27,939 bases of DNA from CAZWUW01 sp964636895 (GCA_964636895.1 CAZWUW010000039.1:1-27939), one strand, 5' to 3'; numbered from the stretch's first letter, positions 7,712-15,257 are shown. Notes: generated from the sequence alone by a model not told the origin. Made by a program: numbers and translations.

Positions 7712-8311
7712 TCATTCAATGCCGGAACCATTAAAGGTATAGGTGCCGATGCTTTTATACTTGTTATTGGCCTGCAGGGTTTTTCTTAGGCCGGAACGGG
7801 CCTTATGCAGACGCCATTTTACCAAATCCGGCGAACAACTCAGAATCTCTGCTACTTCCTTGGTTGAGCAGCCGTTAATTTCCCTTAACACAAAAACTTC
7901 CCGTTGTTGTTCGGGTAAATTCGCAATAGCAGAAAAAAGCATATCTTTAATAGCTTTTTTCTGGCAGGCCTGGTCCGGATCAGTGCTGTGATTACTATCA
8001 CTGATACAGTCCGATGCCATATCGGCGGCGGGGTTTTCTTTGCGCACACTGCTTTTGCGCTGATGGTCAATAGTAACATTTACCGCAATCCGGTACAGCC
8101 AGGTAGAGAATTTCGACTTGCCGTTAAAGGAATCCCTGGCCTGAAAGGCTTTTACAAAGGTGTCCTGGGTTAAGTCCTGGGCCAGATGATAGTCTCCGGT
8201 CATGCCATAGATTAAATGCAGTATTTTATTCTCGTTTTGAGAAATGGTTTCCTCGAAGGAGAGCGCGTTTTCCGGGTTTTCAGGACCATAAAGATTTTCC
8301 TTGATAAGCAT
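7712..8311 (-). CDS. RNA polymerase sigma factor, ECF (sigma-70 family)
   Basis: The 199-residue protein has region 2 at about residues 25-85 (ILHLIYGMTGDYHLAQDLTQ then DTFVKAF and FSTWLYRIAVNVTIDHQRK) and region 4 at about 131-180 (LPEQQREVFVLREI, then STKEVAEILSCSPDLVKWRL as the helix-turn-helix). There is no region 1 or 3, as in the extracytoplasmic function class. It should direct RNA polymerase to a small regulon in response to an envelope signal. The ATG has AGAGGTGATT in front of it. No anti-sigma factor with a zinc-binding motif and membrane helix lies next to it, which is unusual; the only neighbour downstream is the secreted propeller protein. The 359 bases upstream hold an inverted repeat and a terminator rather than another gene. 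Confidence 0.93.
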   Translation of the reverse strand: MLIKENLYGPENPENALSFEETISQNENKILHLIYGMTGDYHLAQDLTQDTFVKAFQARDSFNGKSKFSTWLYRIAVNVTIDHQRKSSVRKENPAADMASDCISDSNHSTDPDQACQKKAIKDMLFSAIANLPEQQREVFVLREINGCSTKEVAEILSCSPDLVKWRLHKARSGLRKTLQANNKYKSIGTYTFNGSGIE

Positions 8312-8403
8312 GAAATCACCTCTAAAAATTATTATTCATTATTTTGACGTAAAAAGCAAGCATAAGGATAGCGGCAGTTACGTTTATTCTTTGCTTATAC
8401 TCC

Positions 8404-8598
8404 GCGAGAGAGTGGTATAAACACGCGTGACTAATGCTTCGTTGCGCAGTCCTGCTATTTACTAAGCCTGTGGATAAAGGTCTGTTCTGTATTTAAAGTA
8501 AGAATGCGGGAACCAGCCAGACTCTTTATCCACAGGCATTCGCAAAGCAGGACTAGCTTGCTTCGCAAGGTCACGCTCTTTTTATAACACTCTCTCGC
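8404..8598. repeat. 195-bp imperfect long inverted repeat (MITE-like)
   Basis: The ends are a perfect 11-bp inverted pair, GCGAGAGAGTG (8404-8414) and CACTCTCTCGC (8588-8598). Inside are matching blocks in order: GCGTGAC (8425-8431) with GTCACGC (8570-8576), AGTCCTGCT (8448-8456) with AGCAGGACT (8546-8554), and GCCTGTGGATAAAG (8466-8479) with CTTTATCCACAGGC (8524-8537, 14 of 14). The loop is about 44 bases. The whole can fold into one long hairpin. No protein gene fits it convincingly, and no flanking target duplication is evident. It could be a miniature inverted-repeat element or a long structured RNA; only its occurrence elsewhere in the genome would decide. Confidence 0.82.
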
Positions 8599-8604
8599 TA
8601 AGTG

Positions 8605-8658
8605 AGAAAAAAAGGGGCGTAACGAACTTTTAATCAAGTTTCGTTACAGCCCCTTTTT
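8605..8658 (-). terminator. Terminator of the minus-strand cytochrome b5-DoxX/oxidoreductase unit
   Basis: AAAAAGGGGC, GTAACGAA and their complements TTCGTTAC, GCCCCTTTTT form a long stem (about 8609-8625 with 8640-8658) with a loop of about 14 bases and one bulged base. Read on the minus strand it starts a dozen bases after the stop of the oxidoreductase gene and ends in a run of seven or eight U. The A/T flanks are nearly symmetrical, so it may also stop plus-strand transcription. Confidence 0.87.
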
Positions 8659-8670
8659 GGCTATTATAAA

Positions 8671-9249
8671 TTATAAGGCACTGATTAGTTTTTGTACTTC
8701 TGCCAGCATGCCCTGGCGGTCGGCATCAGATACCACCGGTACACTAAACAGGTTTTTATAGGTTACGTCGCTGATGCCGCTAAAATTAAGGGTGCCGGTA
8801 ATAATCACGCGTTTAATGGCCTGAGCGGCTGCCGTCTGGTCCCAGGTGGCTTCATCTGAACCGGAGGTAGTAATGACCAGGGACTTTTTATTTTTCAGTA
8901 AACCGACAACACCCTGTTCGTTTTGCTGATATGCAAAACCGTGGCTGAAAACCCGGTCTATCCAGCCTTTGAGCAGGGCCGGCTGTCCCCACCACCAAAT
9001 TGGATAAATAAAGATTATAGTGTCCGCCCAGGTAATATCTGCTTGCTCGGTGGCAATATCCTGAGGAACCTGTCCGGCTATCAACTGCTGAAAATCACTG
9101 CCGCTCAGGACAGGGTTGAAATTCATGGCATATAAATCCTTGACCCGTACCTCGGCGTTTTTCTTCTGCAGTTCACTGGTCACAGTATCCAGTATAGCTT
9201 TATTAAAACTCTTGGGGTTGGGGTGGGTAAAAACTACCAGCGCTTTCAT
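8671..9249 (-). CDS. NAD(P)H dehydrogenase (quinone)-type flavodoxin-fold oxidoreductase
   Basis: The 192-residue protein belongs to the NQO1/MdaB/KefF-like flavodoxin-2 family, which moves two electrons from NAD(P)H through FAD or FMN to quinones or similar acceptors. Family marks are the N-terminal ALVVFTHPNPKSFN (about 3-16), the FIYPIWWWGQPALLKGWIDR segment (about 78-97) with the VFSHGFAY that follows, and VITTSGSDEATW. The preferred start is the ATG at 9249, six bases after GAGGAGG; another ATG at 9255 touches the ribosome binding site and is unlikely. It follows the cytochrome b5-DoxX gene by 38 bases on the same strand and is followed by a terminator, so the two form one unit. The physiological substrate cannot be read from sequence; a role in quinone or electrophile defence is usual for the family. 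Confidence 0.9.
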   Translation of the reverse strand: MKALVVFTHPNPKSFNKAILDTVTSELQKKNAEVRVKDLYAMNFNPVLSGSDFQQLIAGQVPQDIATEQADITWADTIIFIYPIWWWGQPALLKGWIDRVFSHGFAYQQNEQGVVGLLKNKKSLVITTSGSDEATWDQTAAAQAIKRVIITGTLNFSGISDVTYKNLFSVPVVSDADRQGMLAEVQKLISAL

Positions 9250-9287
9250 TAGCATCCTCCTCGTAACAAAATATTTTCGGGCTTATT

Positions 9288-10004
9288 TTAGTTTGTTACC
9301 GAACGGTAGCTCTTTATACCTTTAGCCGCGGATAATTTATCGGCCAGCACATTGTCGATGGAAACCGTACCGGCACCTTTAATTACGAAATATAAAGAGA
9401 GCAGGAACAAAACAAAGAGATACTCAATGCCGTCTTTTGGACCCTGTGTGTCCAGGAAAAAGCCGTTGGCCAGATGCACCTTGAAGGCGGCGACTAATGA
9501 AGTAACTGCCAAAGCCAGTGCGGCGGGGCGGGTCAAAAGACCTAGCATAATGGCGATGCCGCCAAAGAACTCGGCGAAAATTGCCAGACCGGCCAAAGAA
9601 GCGGGAATTCCCAAAGCCTGGTTAAAGAAGTCAAGAGTTCCGGTCCAGCCGTACCCACCGAACCAGCCCAGCAGTTTTTGGGCTCCGTGGGCAAAAAACA
9701 CTGCCCCCAGGGCCAGCCGGAGAATCAGGTCAGCTTGTTGGGCGGACCCGCTAAGAATTTTTTCGGCCGGACTGGTTTCATACTCCAGCGTGCCAACTAC
9801 CTGGAATTTGGCGAAGATGTCTTCCTGATGCGGGCCGCTGCTGAAACTGCCCGTAATATCGGTACCTGCCTTCACGCCGGCATGGTCCCCGTTTTTAAAT
9901 AAACCGGAAACATCATATATTTTTCCCTTATATCCTATGTAAGCCGGTTTGCCGTGCAAACCATTATATTTATTTAACTCTTCAACCGTTAACTTTTTGG
10001 ACAT
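9288..10004 (-). CDS. Cytochrome b5-like heme-binding domain fused to DoxX membrane protein
   Basis: The 238-residue protein has two parts. Residues about 3-75 match a small cytochrome b5-like domain of the anaerobe type: GKPAYIGYKGKIYDVS, NGDHAG with His41, PHQEDIF with His59, and VVGTLE; the two histidines are the likely heme ligands. Residues about 90-215 match DoxX, with four predicted membrane helices (about 93-109, 134-157, 160-175 and 192-210) and the typical RLALGAVFFAHGAQKLLG start. DoxX is a subunit-like family linked to thiosulfate:quinone oxidoreductase in archaea and to redox stress complexes elsewhere. AAAGGAGGTC lies before the ATG. With the NAD(P)H oxidoreductase downstream, it suggests a membrane electron transfer module: NAD(P)H, flavin, heme, quinone. 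Domain calls are firm; the pathway is inference. Confidence 0.88.
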   Translation of the reverse strand: MSKKLTVEELNKYNGLHGKPAYIGYKGKIYDVSGLFKNGDHAGVKAGTDITGSFSSGPHQEDIFAKFQVVGTLEYETSPAEKILSGSAQQADLILRLALGAVFFAHGAQKLLGWFGGYGWTGTLDFFNQALGIPASLAGLAIFAEFFGGIAIMLGLLTRPAALALAVTSLVAAFKVHLANGFFLDTQGPKDGIEYLFVLFLLSLYFVIKGAGTVSIDNVLADKLSAAKGIKSYRSVTN

Positions 10005-10029
10005 TTATACGACCTCCTTTTTGAATGTA

Positions 10030-10054
10030 AAGTTTGGTGGCGCCAACCTTACTT
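10030..10054. promoter_or_regulatory. Possible operator upstream of the cytochrome b5-DoxX gene
   Basis: An 8-bp perfect palindrome TGGCGCCA (10038-10045) sits inside a longer imperfect arrangement, with TTGG (10034-10037) facing CCAA (10043-10046). It lies 34 bases before the minus-strand ATG, where an operator could act. I could not place a convincing promoter for this strand, so the call is tentative. Confidence 0.25.
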
Positions 10055-10110
10055 CATAAATTAAGACGGATGAATAATGAAAACGGATAGTGGTTTATGA
10101 TACAATTTTT

Positions 10111-10174
10111 TTGACTTTCCTTCCTTTGCTTAATACAATACCTTCTTGAAATCTTCCCCCGGCGGGTTTATACT
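10111..10174 (+). promoter_or_regulatory. Two sigma-A type promoters for aspartate kinase
   Basis: P1 is TTGACT (10111-10116), 17-base spacer, TACAAT (10134-10139). P2 is TTGAAA (10146-10151), 17-base spacer, TATACT (10169-10174). Both would start transcription upstream of the lysC GTG, at roughly 10146 and 10181. Two close promoters often allow separate control; no operator or attenuator is evident between P2 and the gene. Confidence 0.7.
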
Positions 10175-10212
10175 ATTAAAATGAAGTAGAATTCCGGGAG
10201 AGGTGTAGAAAA

Positions 10213-11409
10213 GTGAAGATTATTGTACAAAAGTTTGGTGGCACATCTGTGGCGACGGTTGAAGGCCGGGCTAAGGCCACGGAAAAGATAATCAACGCCA
10301 AGGAGGAAGGGCTTGCGCCGGTGGTGGTGGTTTCGGCCATGGGCCGCAAGGGCGAGCCTTATGCCACAGATACGCTGATTGACCTGGTGAAGGCGATACA
10401 TAGCGACATTGAGCTCCGGGAGCTGGATTTGCTGGTTTCCTGCGGAGAAATTATAACTACTGTGGTTATGGCCCATTCGCTTAAGACGGCGGGTCATCCG
10501 GCGGTGGCCCTGACCGGCGGGCAGGCCGGGATTGTGACTGACGACAGTCATGGGAATGCGCAGATTTTGGCTATCGACCCGAACCCTGTGAAGGAATACC
10601 TGCGCCAGGGCAATATCGTGATTGTGGCCGGATTCCAGGGGGTTTGCGATAATGGCAGCATCACCACTCTGGGTCGGGGCGGCAGTGACACTTCGGCTAC
10701 AGCCTTGGGAGCTGCGCTGGAAGCGGAAGTGGTGGAGATTTACACTGATGTGGACGGGGTAATGACCGTTGATCCGCGGCTGGTGCCGGAAGCACCGATA
10801 ATGAAAGAAGTTTCATATAAAGAAATCTGCGAAATGGCACACCAGGGGGCCAAGGTTATTCATCCCCGGGCTGTTGAGGCCGCTATGAGCGGTAAAGTGC
10901 CGGTGCGGGTGAAAAATACTTTTTCGGACCACGAGGGTACACTGATAGCGGATACTGTTGACGAACGGGTGGTTACCGGCCTGGCCCATTTGACCAACAT
11001 TACCCAGGTTAAGGTAGCCCTGACCGGGGACGCAGTACAACAGGCCAAGGTAAAAGTGCTGAAAACCCTGGCCGAGGCCGGAATCAGCATAGATATGACC
11101 GGAGTGGCGCCTAATTCGATTTTTTTCATTGTTGGCGGTGATGACACCGACAAGACCCAGCAGGTGCTGGAGGGGGCCGGGCATAAAGTCGCCCTGGACC
11201 GCGGCTTGGCTAAAGTATCTGTAATCGGCGCCGGCATGGTGGGGACGCCTGGGGTAATGGCCAACGCCATGGACACCCTTGACCAGGCGGGAATAACAGT
11301 TTTGCAGACTTCGGATTCCGATATCACCATTTCCTTCCTTATTAACGAGAAAGATATTGCTAACGCAATTCAGATTTTGCATAAGAGCTTCGGCCTCGAA
11401 AATAGTTAA
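10213..11409 (+). CDS. lysC: Aspartate kinase
   Basis: Aspartate kinase phosphorylates L-aspartate with ATP, opening the route to lysine, threonine, methionine and diaminopimelate. The 398-residue protein has the kinase signature KFGGTS (7-12), GRGGSDTSA (154-162) and YTDVDGVMTVDPR (177-189). The last about 130 residues hold two ACT domains (THLTNITQVKV-like start near residue 259, and VSVIGAGMVGTPGVM), the usual site of amino acid feedback. The start is GTG, eight or so bases after GGGAGAGG. It is read from its own promoters and has no obvious terminator, so some transcription may run into the ilv leader. Which amino acid inhibits it cannot be decided from sequence. In organisms with a single aspartokinase the same gene would serve all branches. 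Confidence 0.95.
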   Translation: MKIIVQKFGGTSVATVEGRAKATEKIINAKEEGLAPVVVVSAMGRKGEPYATDTLIDLVKAIHSDIELRELDLLVSCGEIITTVVMAHSLKTAGHPAVALTGGQAGIVTDDSHGNAQILAIDPNPVKEYLRQGNIVIVAGFQGVCDNGSITTLGRGGSDTSATALGAALEAEVVEIYTDVDGVMTVDPRLVPEAPIMKEVSYKEICEMAHQGAKVIHPRAVEAAMSGKVPVRVKNTFSDHEGTLIADTVDERVVTGLAHLTNITQVKVALTGDAVQQAKVKVLKTLAEAGISIDMTGVAPNSIFFIVGGDDTDKTQQVLEGAGHKVALDRGLAKVSVIGAGMVGTPGVMANAMDTLDQAGITVLQTSDSDITISFLINEKDIANAIQILHKSFGLENS

Positions 11410-11426
11410 AATTTATGCATTTACCC

Positions 11427-11455
11427 TTGACACTAAGCCCAGGTTTTTATATACT
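11427..11455 (+). promoter_or_regulatory. Strong promoter of the ilv-leu T-box operon
   Basis: TTGACA (11427-11432), a 17-base spacer, and TATACT (11450-11455) give a near-consensus sigma-A promoter that starts 17 bases after the lysC stop. Transcription should begin near 11462, just ahead of the T-box leader, which fits control by attenuation rather than by a repressor at the promoter. Confidence 0.88.
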
Positions 11456-11484
11456 AGATAACAAATTTATTTATTTAACCCAAA

Positions 11485-11760
11485 AGCAATGAAGGGGAAT
11501 TTATATGCTTTAAAACGGCAAAAAGAGAGCCGGGGCAGCTGAAAACCGGTGCCGAATTGTGTATAAGAGACTCGCCCCGGAGCTGTCTGCCGAACCGCAT
11601 GATAATGCGCAGTAGGTTGAACCGGAAGGCTTCCGTTAATAGCCGGTGGTTTACACGCAAAGTGGCTGTATGATTACAGCAAGCAGGGTGGTACCGCGGA
11701 AGGTTTTGCACCTCTCGTCCCTGATGGTTATCTTTTAACTGTCCGGGCAGGGAGGTTTTT
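11485..11760 (+). promoter_or_regulatory. T-box leader, probably leucine-specific, with terminator
   Basis: This RNA senses uncharged tRNA and controls read-through into ilvD. The conserved T-box AGGGTGGTACCGCG is at 11685-11698. Stem I is visible: CGGCA (11516-11520) with TGCCG (11588-11592), an internal loop with GAGAG on the left, and CCGGGGC (11530-11536) with GCCCCGG (11574-11580). On the right side of that loop GGAG is followed by CTG (11583-11585), which I read as a leucine specifier codon; a register shift by one would give TGT, so this is not certain. The terminator pairs TCCCTG (11718-11723) with CAGGGA (11748-11753) and ends in five T (11756-11760). A leucine signal fits the ilv-leu genes behind it. 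Confidence 0.9.
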
Positions 11761-11790
11761 ATTATTTCCTGCAGACTTTAACGTTGCTTA

Positions 11791-11844
11791 GACCCGAGCG
11801 GATAAGCTCCACTCAAGGGTTTTGGGGACTTATTCGTCAGGGTC
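11791..11844 (+). other. Second leader hairpin between T-box terminator and ilvD
   Basis: GACC (11791-11794) pairs with GGTC (11841-11844), CGGATAAG with CTTATTCG further in, and a short TCC with GGA next to the loop. The hairpin is followed by TTTCTA, a weak U-rich tail, about 40 bases before the ilvD start. It could be a second barrier to transcription, an mRNA-stabilising 5' structure, or chance. It is not part of a standard T-box. Confidence 0.55.
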
Positions 11845-11883
11845 TTTCTATATTCAAAAACAGTTATGACAGGGAGTGAGTTT

Positions 11884-13548
11884 ATGCGCAGCGAGGCTGT
11901 GAAAAAGGGTCTGGAAAAAGCGCCCCACCGGTCGTTGTTTAAGGCTATGGGTTACACCAACGAAGAATTAGACAGACCATTAATCGGTATTGTTAATGCC
12001 CAGAATGAAGTTGTACCAGGGCACAGCCACCTTGATCAAATCGCGGCAGCGGCTAAGGCAGGAGTGCGCATGGCAGGGGGAACCCCGATGGAGTTTCCGG
12101 CTATTGGGGTGTGTGACGGTATTGCCATGAACCATGCCGGGATGAAGTATTCCCTGGCCAGCCGGGAGCTGATTGCCGATTCCGTGGAAGTGATGACCCA
12201 GGCCCACGCCTTTGACGGCTTGGTGCTGATTCCCAACTGTGATAAAATTGTCCCCGGCATGCTGATGGCTGCGGCCAGGCTGAATATCCCCGCCATTGTG
12301 GTTAGCGGTGGGCCGATGATGGCCGGAAAATACAAAGGCCGGGACGTATCTCTGAGCAATATATTTGAAGGTATCGGCCGGGTCAGAGCCGGCAGTATGA
12401 CTGAGGATGAACTGGCGGAGCTGGAAGAAGCCGTTTGTCCGGGCTGTGGTTCCTGTGCCGGGATGTTTACCGCCAATACCATGAACTGTCTGACCGAGGT
12501 GTTGGGCATGTCCCTGCCCGGTGGCGGTACTGTGCCGGCGGTGTCGGCGGCGCGGATTAGGCTGGCCAAGTATACCGGTATGCAAATCATGGAATTAGTA
12601 AAAGCTAATATCAAGCCGCTGGACATCATGACTGAAGCGGCTTTCCGCAACGCTATTGCAGCAGATATGGCCCTGGGGGGCTCCACCAATACGGTGCTGC
12701 ACCTGCCGGCCATTGCTTGGGAGACTGGTTTTAAGTTGAGTCTTGATTTGTTTCAGGAGATAAGTGAGGTCACGCCCCACCTGACAAAACTTAGCCCGGC
12801 GGGGAGTCACCATATCCAGGACCTTTACGAGGCCGGCGGCGTTTCAGCTGTTTTGGCGGAACTGGCAAAAAAAGGCATTCTGGTTACGGATGTCCGGACA
12901 GTCACGGGTAAGACTATGGGTGAAAATCTAAAAGGACAGGAAATTATAGATAAAGAGGTTATCCGGCCGCTGGAAAACCCATACAGCCCCAGTGGCGGGC
13001 TGGCCATACTGAAAGGGAATATCGCGCCGGGGGGGGCAGTGGTGAAAAAAGCCGCTGTGGCGCCCGAGATGTTGAAGCATCAGGGGCCGGCCCGGGTTTT
13101 TACCTCGGAGGAAGAAGCTGTTGATGCTCTGATGGCCGGGAAAATCAATAAGGGTGACGTTATCCTCATCCGGTACGAAGGGCCCAAAGGCGGCCCCGGG
13201 ATGCGGGAAATGCTTACGCCTACCGCCGTTGTAGCAGGTCTGGGTCTGGATAAGGATGTGGCCCTGATTACAGACGGACGTTTTTCCGGGGCGACCAGAG
13301 GCGCATCCATTGGGCATGTTTCCCCGGAAGCCGCCGAGGGAGGTCCCATTGCCGTCGTGCAGGAGGGTGACATTATTGAAATTGACATCAATAACTGTGC
13401 CTTAAATGTGCAGTTGAGTGATGAAGAGATAAAAGCACGGCTGACCGGATGGTCGCCGCCGGCACCAAGGGTAACCAGAGGCTATTTGGCCCGTTATGCC
13501 CGGCTGGTGACATCAGCCAGCACCGGTGCGGTGCTGGCTGACGGATAA
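11884..13548 (+). CDS. ilvD: Dihydroxy-acid dehydratase
   Basis: IlvD removes water from 2,3-dihydroxy-isovalerate and 2,3-dihydroxy-3-methylvalerate, giving the keto acids of valine (and leucine) and isoleucine. The protein is 554 residues when started at the ATG at 11884, seven bases after AGGGAG; this gives the family's usual MRSEAVKKGLEKAPHRSL beginning. An ATG at 11866 overlaps the ribosome binding site and is rejected. Likely iron-sulfur cysteines are C119 in PNCDK and C191 in CGSCAGMFTANT; the place where [2Fe-2S] members carry a third cysteine reads VPGHSHLD, so an oxygen-sensitive [4Fe-4S] type is suggested. It is the first gene behind the T-box, so its expression should fall when the cognate tRNA is charged. 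Confidence 0.96.
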   Translation: MRSEAVKKGLEKAPHRSLFKAMGYTNEELDRPLIGIVNAQNEVVPGHSHLDQIAAAAKAGVRMAGGTPMEFPAIGVCDGIAMNHAGMKYSLASRELIADSVEVMTQAHAFDGLVLIPNCDKIVPGMLMAAARLNIPAIVVSGGPMMAGKYKGRDVSLSNIFEGIGRVRAGSMTEDELAELEEAVCPGCGSCAGMFTANTMNCLTEVLGMSLPGGGTVPAVSAARIRLAKYTGMQIMELVKANIKPLDIMTEAAFRNAIAADMALGGSTNTVLHLPAIAWETGFKLSLDLFQEISEVTPHLTKLSPAGSHHIQDLYEAGGVSAVLAELAKKGILVTDVRTVTGKTMGENLKGQEIIDKEVIRPLENPYSPSGGLAILKGNIAPGGAVVKKAAVAPEMLKHQGPARVFTSEEEAVDALMAGKINKGDVILIRYEGPKGGPGMREMLTPTAVVAGLGLDKDVALITDGRFSGATRGASIGHVSPEAAEGGPIAVVQEGDIIEIDINNCALNVQLSDEEIKARLTGWSPPAPRVTRGYLARYARLVTSASTGAVLADG

Positions 13549-13585
13549 ATTGCTCAAAGGTGAGTTATGGGAGGTGGATGGAACA

Positions 13586-15256
13586 ATGAAGTTATTATCC
13601 GGAGCGGAGATATTTGTAAAGAGTCTGGAAGAAGAAGGGGTGGACACGGTTTTCGGCTATCCCGGCGGGGCTGTGCTGCAAATCTATGATGCTTTGTACG
13701 ACGCCAAAAAGGTTAAACACTATTTGGTCCGGCATGAGCAGGGGGCAGCCCATGCCGCCGACGGCTATGCCAGGGCTACCGGCAAACCGGGGGTTTGTTT
13801 GGCCACCTCCGGACCCGGAGCGACCAACCTGGTTACCGGTATCGCCACCGCATATATGGATTCGGTGCCTTTAGTGGCCTTTACCGGTCAGGTGGGTAGC
13901 AGCCTGCTGGGTACCGATGCTTTTCAGGAGGCGGATATTACCGGAATTACCCTGCCCATTACGAAGCATAATTTTTTGGTCAAGGATGTAAACGACCTAG
14001 CCAGAACTATCAAGGAGGCTTTTCACATTGCCACCACAGGTCGGCCGGGACCGGTGCTGATTGATATACCGAAGGATATTTCCATAGTAAAAACTAAGTT
14101 TTCTTATCCGGAGCAGGTAAATCTTCCCGGTTACCGCCCTACATATAAAGGACACCCTGCTCAAATCAGTCAGGCTGCCAAAATGATCAGCCAGGCCAGC
14201 AAACCGGTGATTTACGCCGGTGGCGGGGCTGTAATCTCAGGCGCGCATGAGGAATTGAAGGTATTGGCCGAAAAAATAAAGGCGCCGGTGACCACTACGC
14301 TGATGGGTATCGGAGCGTTTCCGGAAGACCACCGCGGTTCCCTGGGAATGCTGGGAATGCATGGCACGGCCTATGCAAATTATGCTGTTAGTGAATGTGA
14401 CCTGCTGATATCGGTGGGGGCGCGTTTTGATGACCGGGTTACCGGCCGGGTTGATGCCTTTGCGGCCCAGGCCAAAATCATTCATATAGACATTGACCCG
14501 GCTGAAATCGGTAAAATTGTCCGGGTTGACCTGCCAATAGTCGGAGACACCAAAATAGTTCTGCAGGAACTCATTGAAAAGGTGGAGCCCAGAGATGCCA
14601 ACGATTGGCTGGAGCGCATCGATGAATGGAAAGCAAAACATCCGTTACAGTATAGCCGGGAAGGCAAGTTAAAACCCCAGTTTATTGTTGAAGAAATCAA
14701 CCGGGTTACCAAAGGAGACGCGGTGATAGTCACCGAGGTTGGTCAGAACCAGATGTGGGCGGCGCAGTATTATACCTACAAAAAGCCCCGCAGCTTTATT
14801 TCTTCCGGCGGGCTGGGGACTATGGGCTACGGCTTCCCGGCAGCTATCGGGGCCAAGGTGGGCCGGCCTCAGGATACTGTCATAGATATTGCCGGTGACG
14901 GCAGCATTCAGATGAACATACAGGAACTGGCCACCGCAGTTTACTATAACATACCCGTAATCGTGGCTATCCTGAACAACAACCGACTGGGTATGGTCAG
15001 GCAGTGGCAGTCAATGTTCTATGATGAACGGTTCTCATCCACCATCATCACCGGACCGGATTTTGTCAAGCTGGCTGATGCTTATGGAGCTGTAGGTCTT
15101 AGGGTGACAGAGGCCGGTGATGTCGGGCCGGCCTTGGAAAAAGCTATAGCAGTGCAAAAGCCTGTTTTAATAGACTTCATTGTTGACCCGGACGAGAATG
15201 TTCTGCCGATGGTGCCGCCGGGCGGGGCCATCAATAAGATGATGGGGGTGGAATAA
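13586..15256 (+). CDS. ilvB: Acetolactate synthase, large (catalytic) subunit, first copy
   Basis: This thiamine-diphosphate enzyme joins two pyruvates to 2-acetolactate, or pyruvate and 2-oxobutyrate to acetohydroxybutyrate. The 556-residue protein has FGYPGGA (23-29), the catalytic glutamate E51 in RHEQGAAHAADGYAR, and the ThDP/Mg motif GDGS (437-440) ending in NN (464-465). RQWQ (472-475) carries the tryptophan known as a herbicide site in the family. The start is the ATG at 13586 behind GGAGGT, 37 bases after ilvD; an open frame extends back into ilvD but has no good start there. The regulatory subunit gene ilvN follows one base after its stop, so translation is coupled. A second copy lies beyond ilvC. 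Confidence 0.96.
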   Translation: MKLLSGAEIFVKSLEEEGVDTVFGYPGGAVLQIYDALYDAKKVKHYLVRHEQGAAHAADGYARATGKPGVCLATSGPGATNLVTGIATAYMDSVPLVAFTGQVGSSLLGTDAFQEADITGITLPITKHNFLVKDVNDLARTIKEAFHIATTGRPGPVLIDIPKDISIVKTKFSYPEQVNLPGYRPTYKGHPAQISQAAKMISQASKPVIYAGGGAVISGAHEELKVLAEKIKAPVTTTLMGIGAFPEDHRGSLGMLGMHGTAYANYAVSECDLLISVGARFDDRVTGRVDAFAAQAKIIHIDIDPAEIGKIVRVDLPIVGDTKIVLQELIEKVEPRDANDWLERIDEWKAKHPLQYSREGKLKPQFIVEEINRVTKGDAVIVTEVGQNQMWAAQYYTYKKPRSFISSGGLGTMGYGFPAAIGAKVGRPQDTVIDIAGDGSIQMNIQELATAVYYNIPVIVAILNNNRLGMVRQWQSMFYDERFSSTIITGPDFVKLADAYGAVGLRVTEAGDVGPALEKAIAVQKPVLIDFIVDPDENVLPMVPPGGAINKMMGVE

Positions 15257-15257
15257 G

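Noticed and set aside
8404..8598. An insertion sequence carrying a transposase
   Set aside because: The inverted repeat is too short to hold a transposase, no transposase fragment is seen nearby, and no target duplication is evident, so only a MITE-like label is kept.
8455..8637. A 60-residue minus-strand open frame across the long inverted repeat
   Set aside because: It lies in the hairpin and terminator, has no family resemblance that I can see, and the sequence is better explained as an inverted repeat.
11475..11711. A minus-strand open frame over the leader before ilvD
   Set aside because: It covers the T-box leader, whose promoter, T-box and terminator lie on the plus strand.
13526..13585. 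An upstream-extended start for ilvB inside ilvD
   Set aside because: The ATG at 13586 has the ribosome binding site and gives the family's usual N-terminus; the extension is only an open frame.
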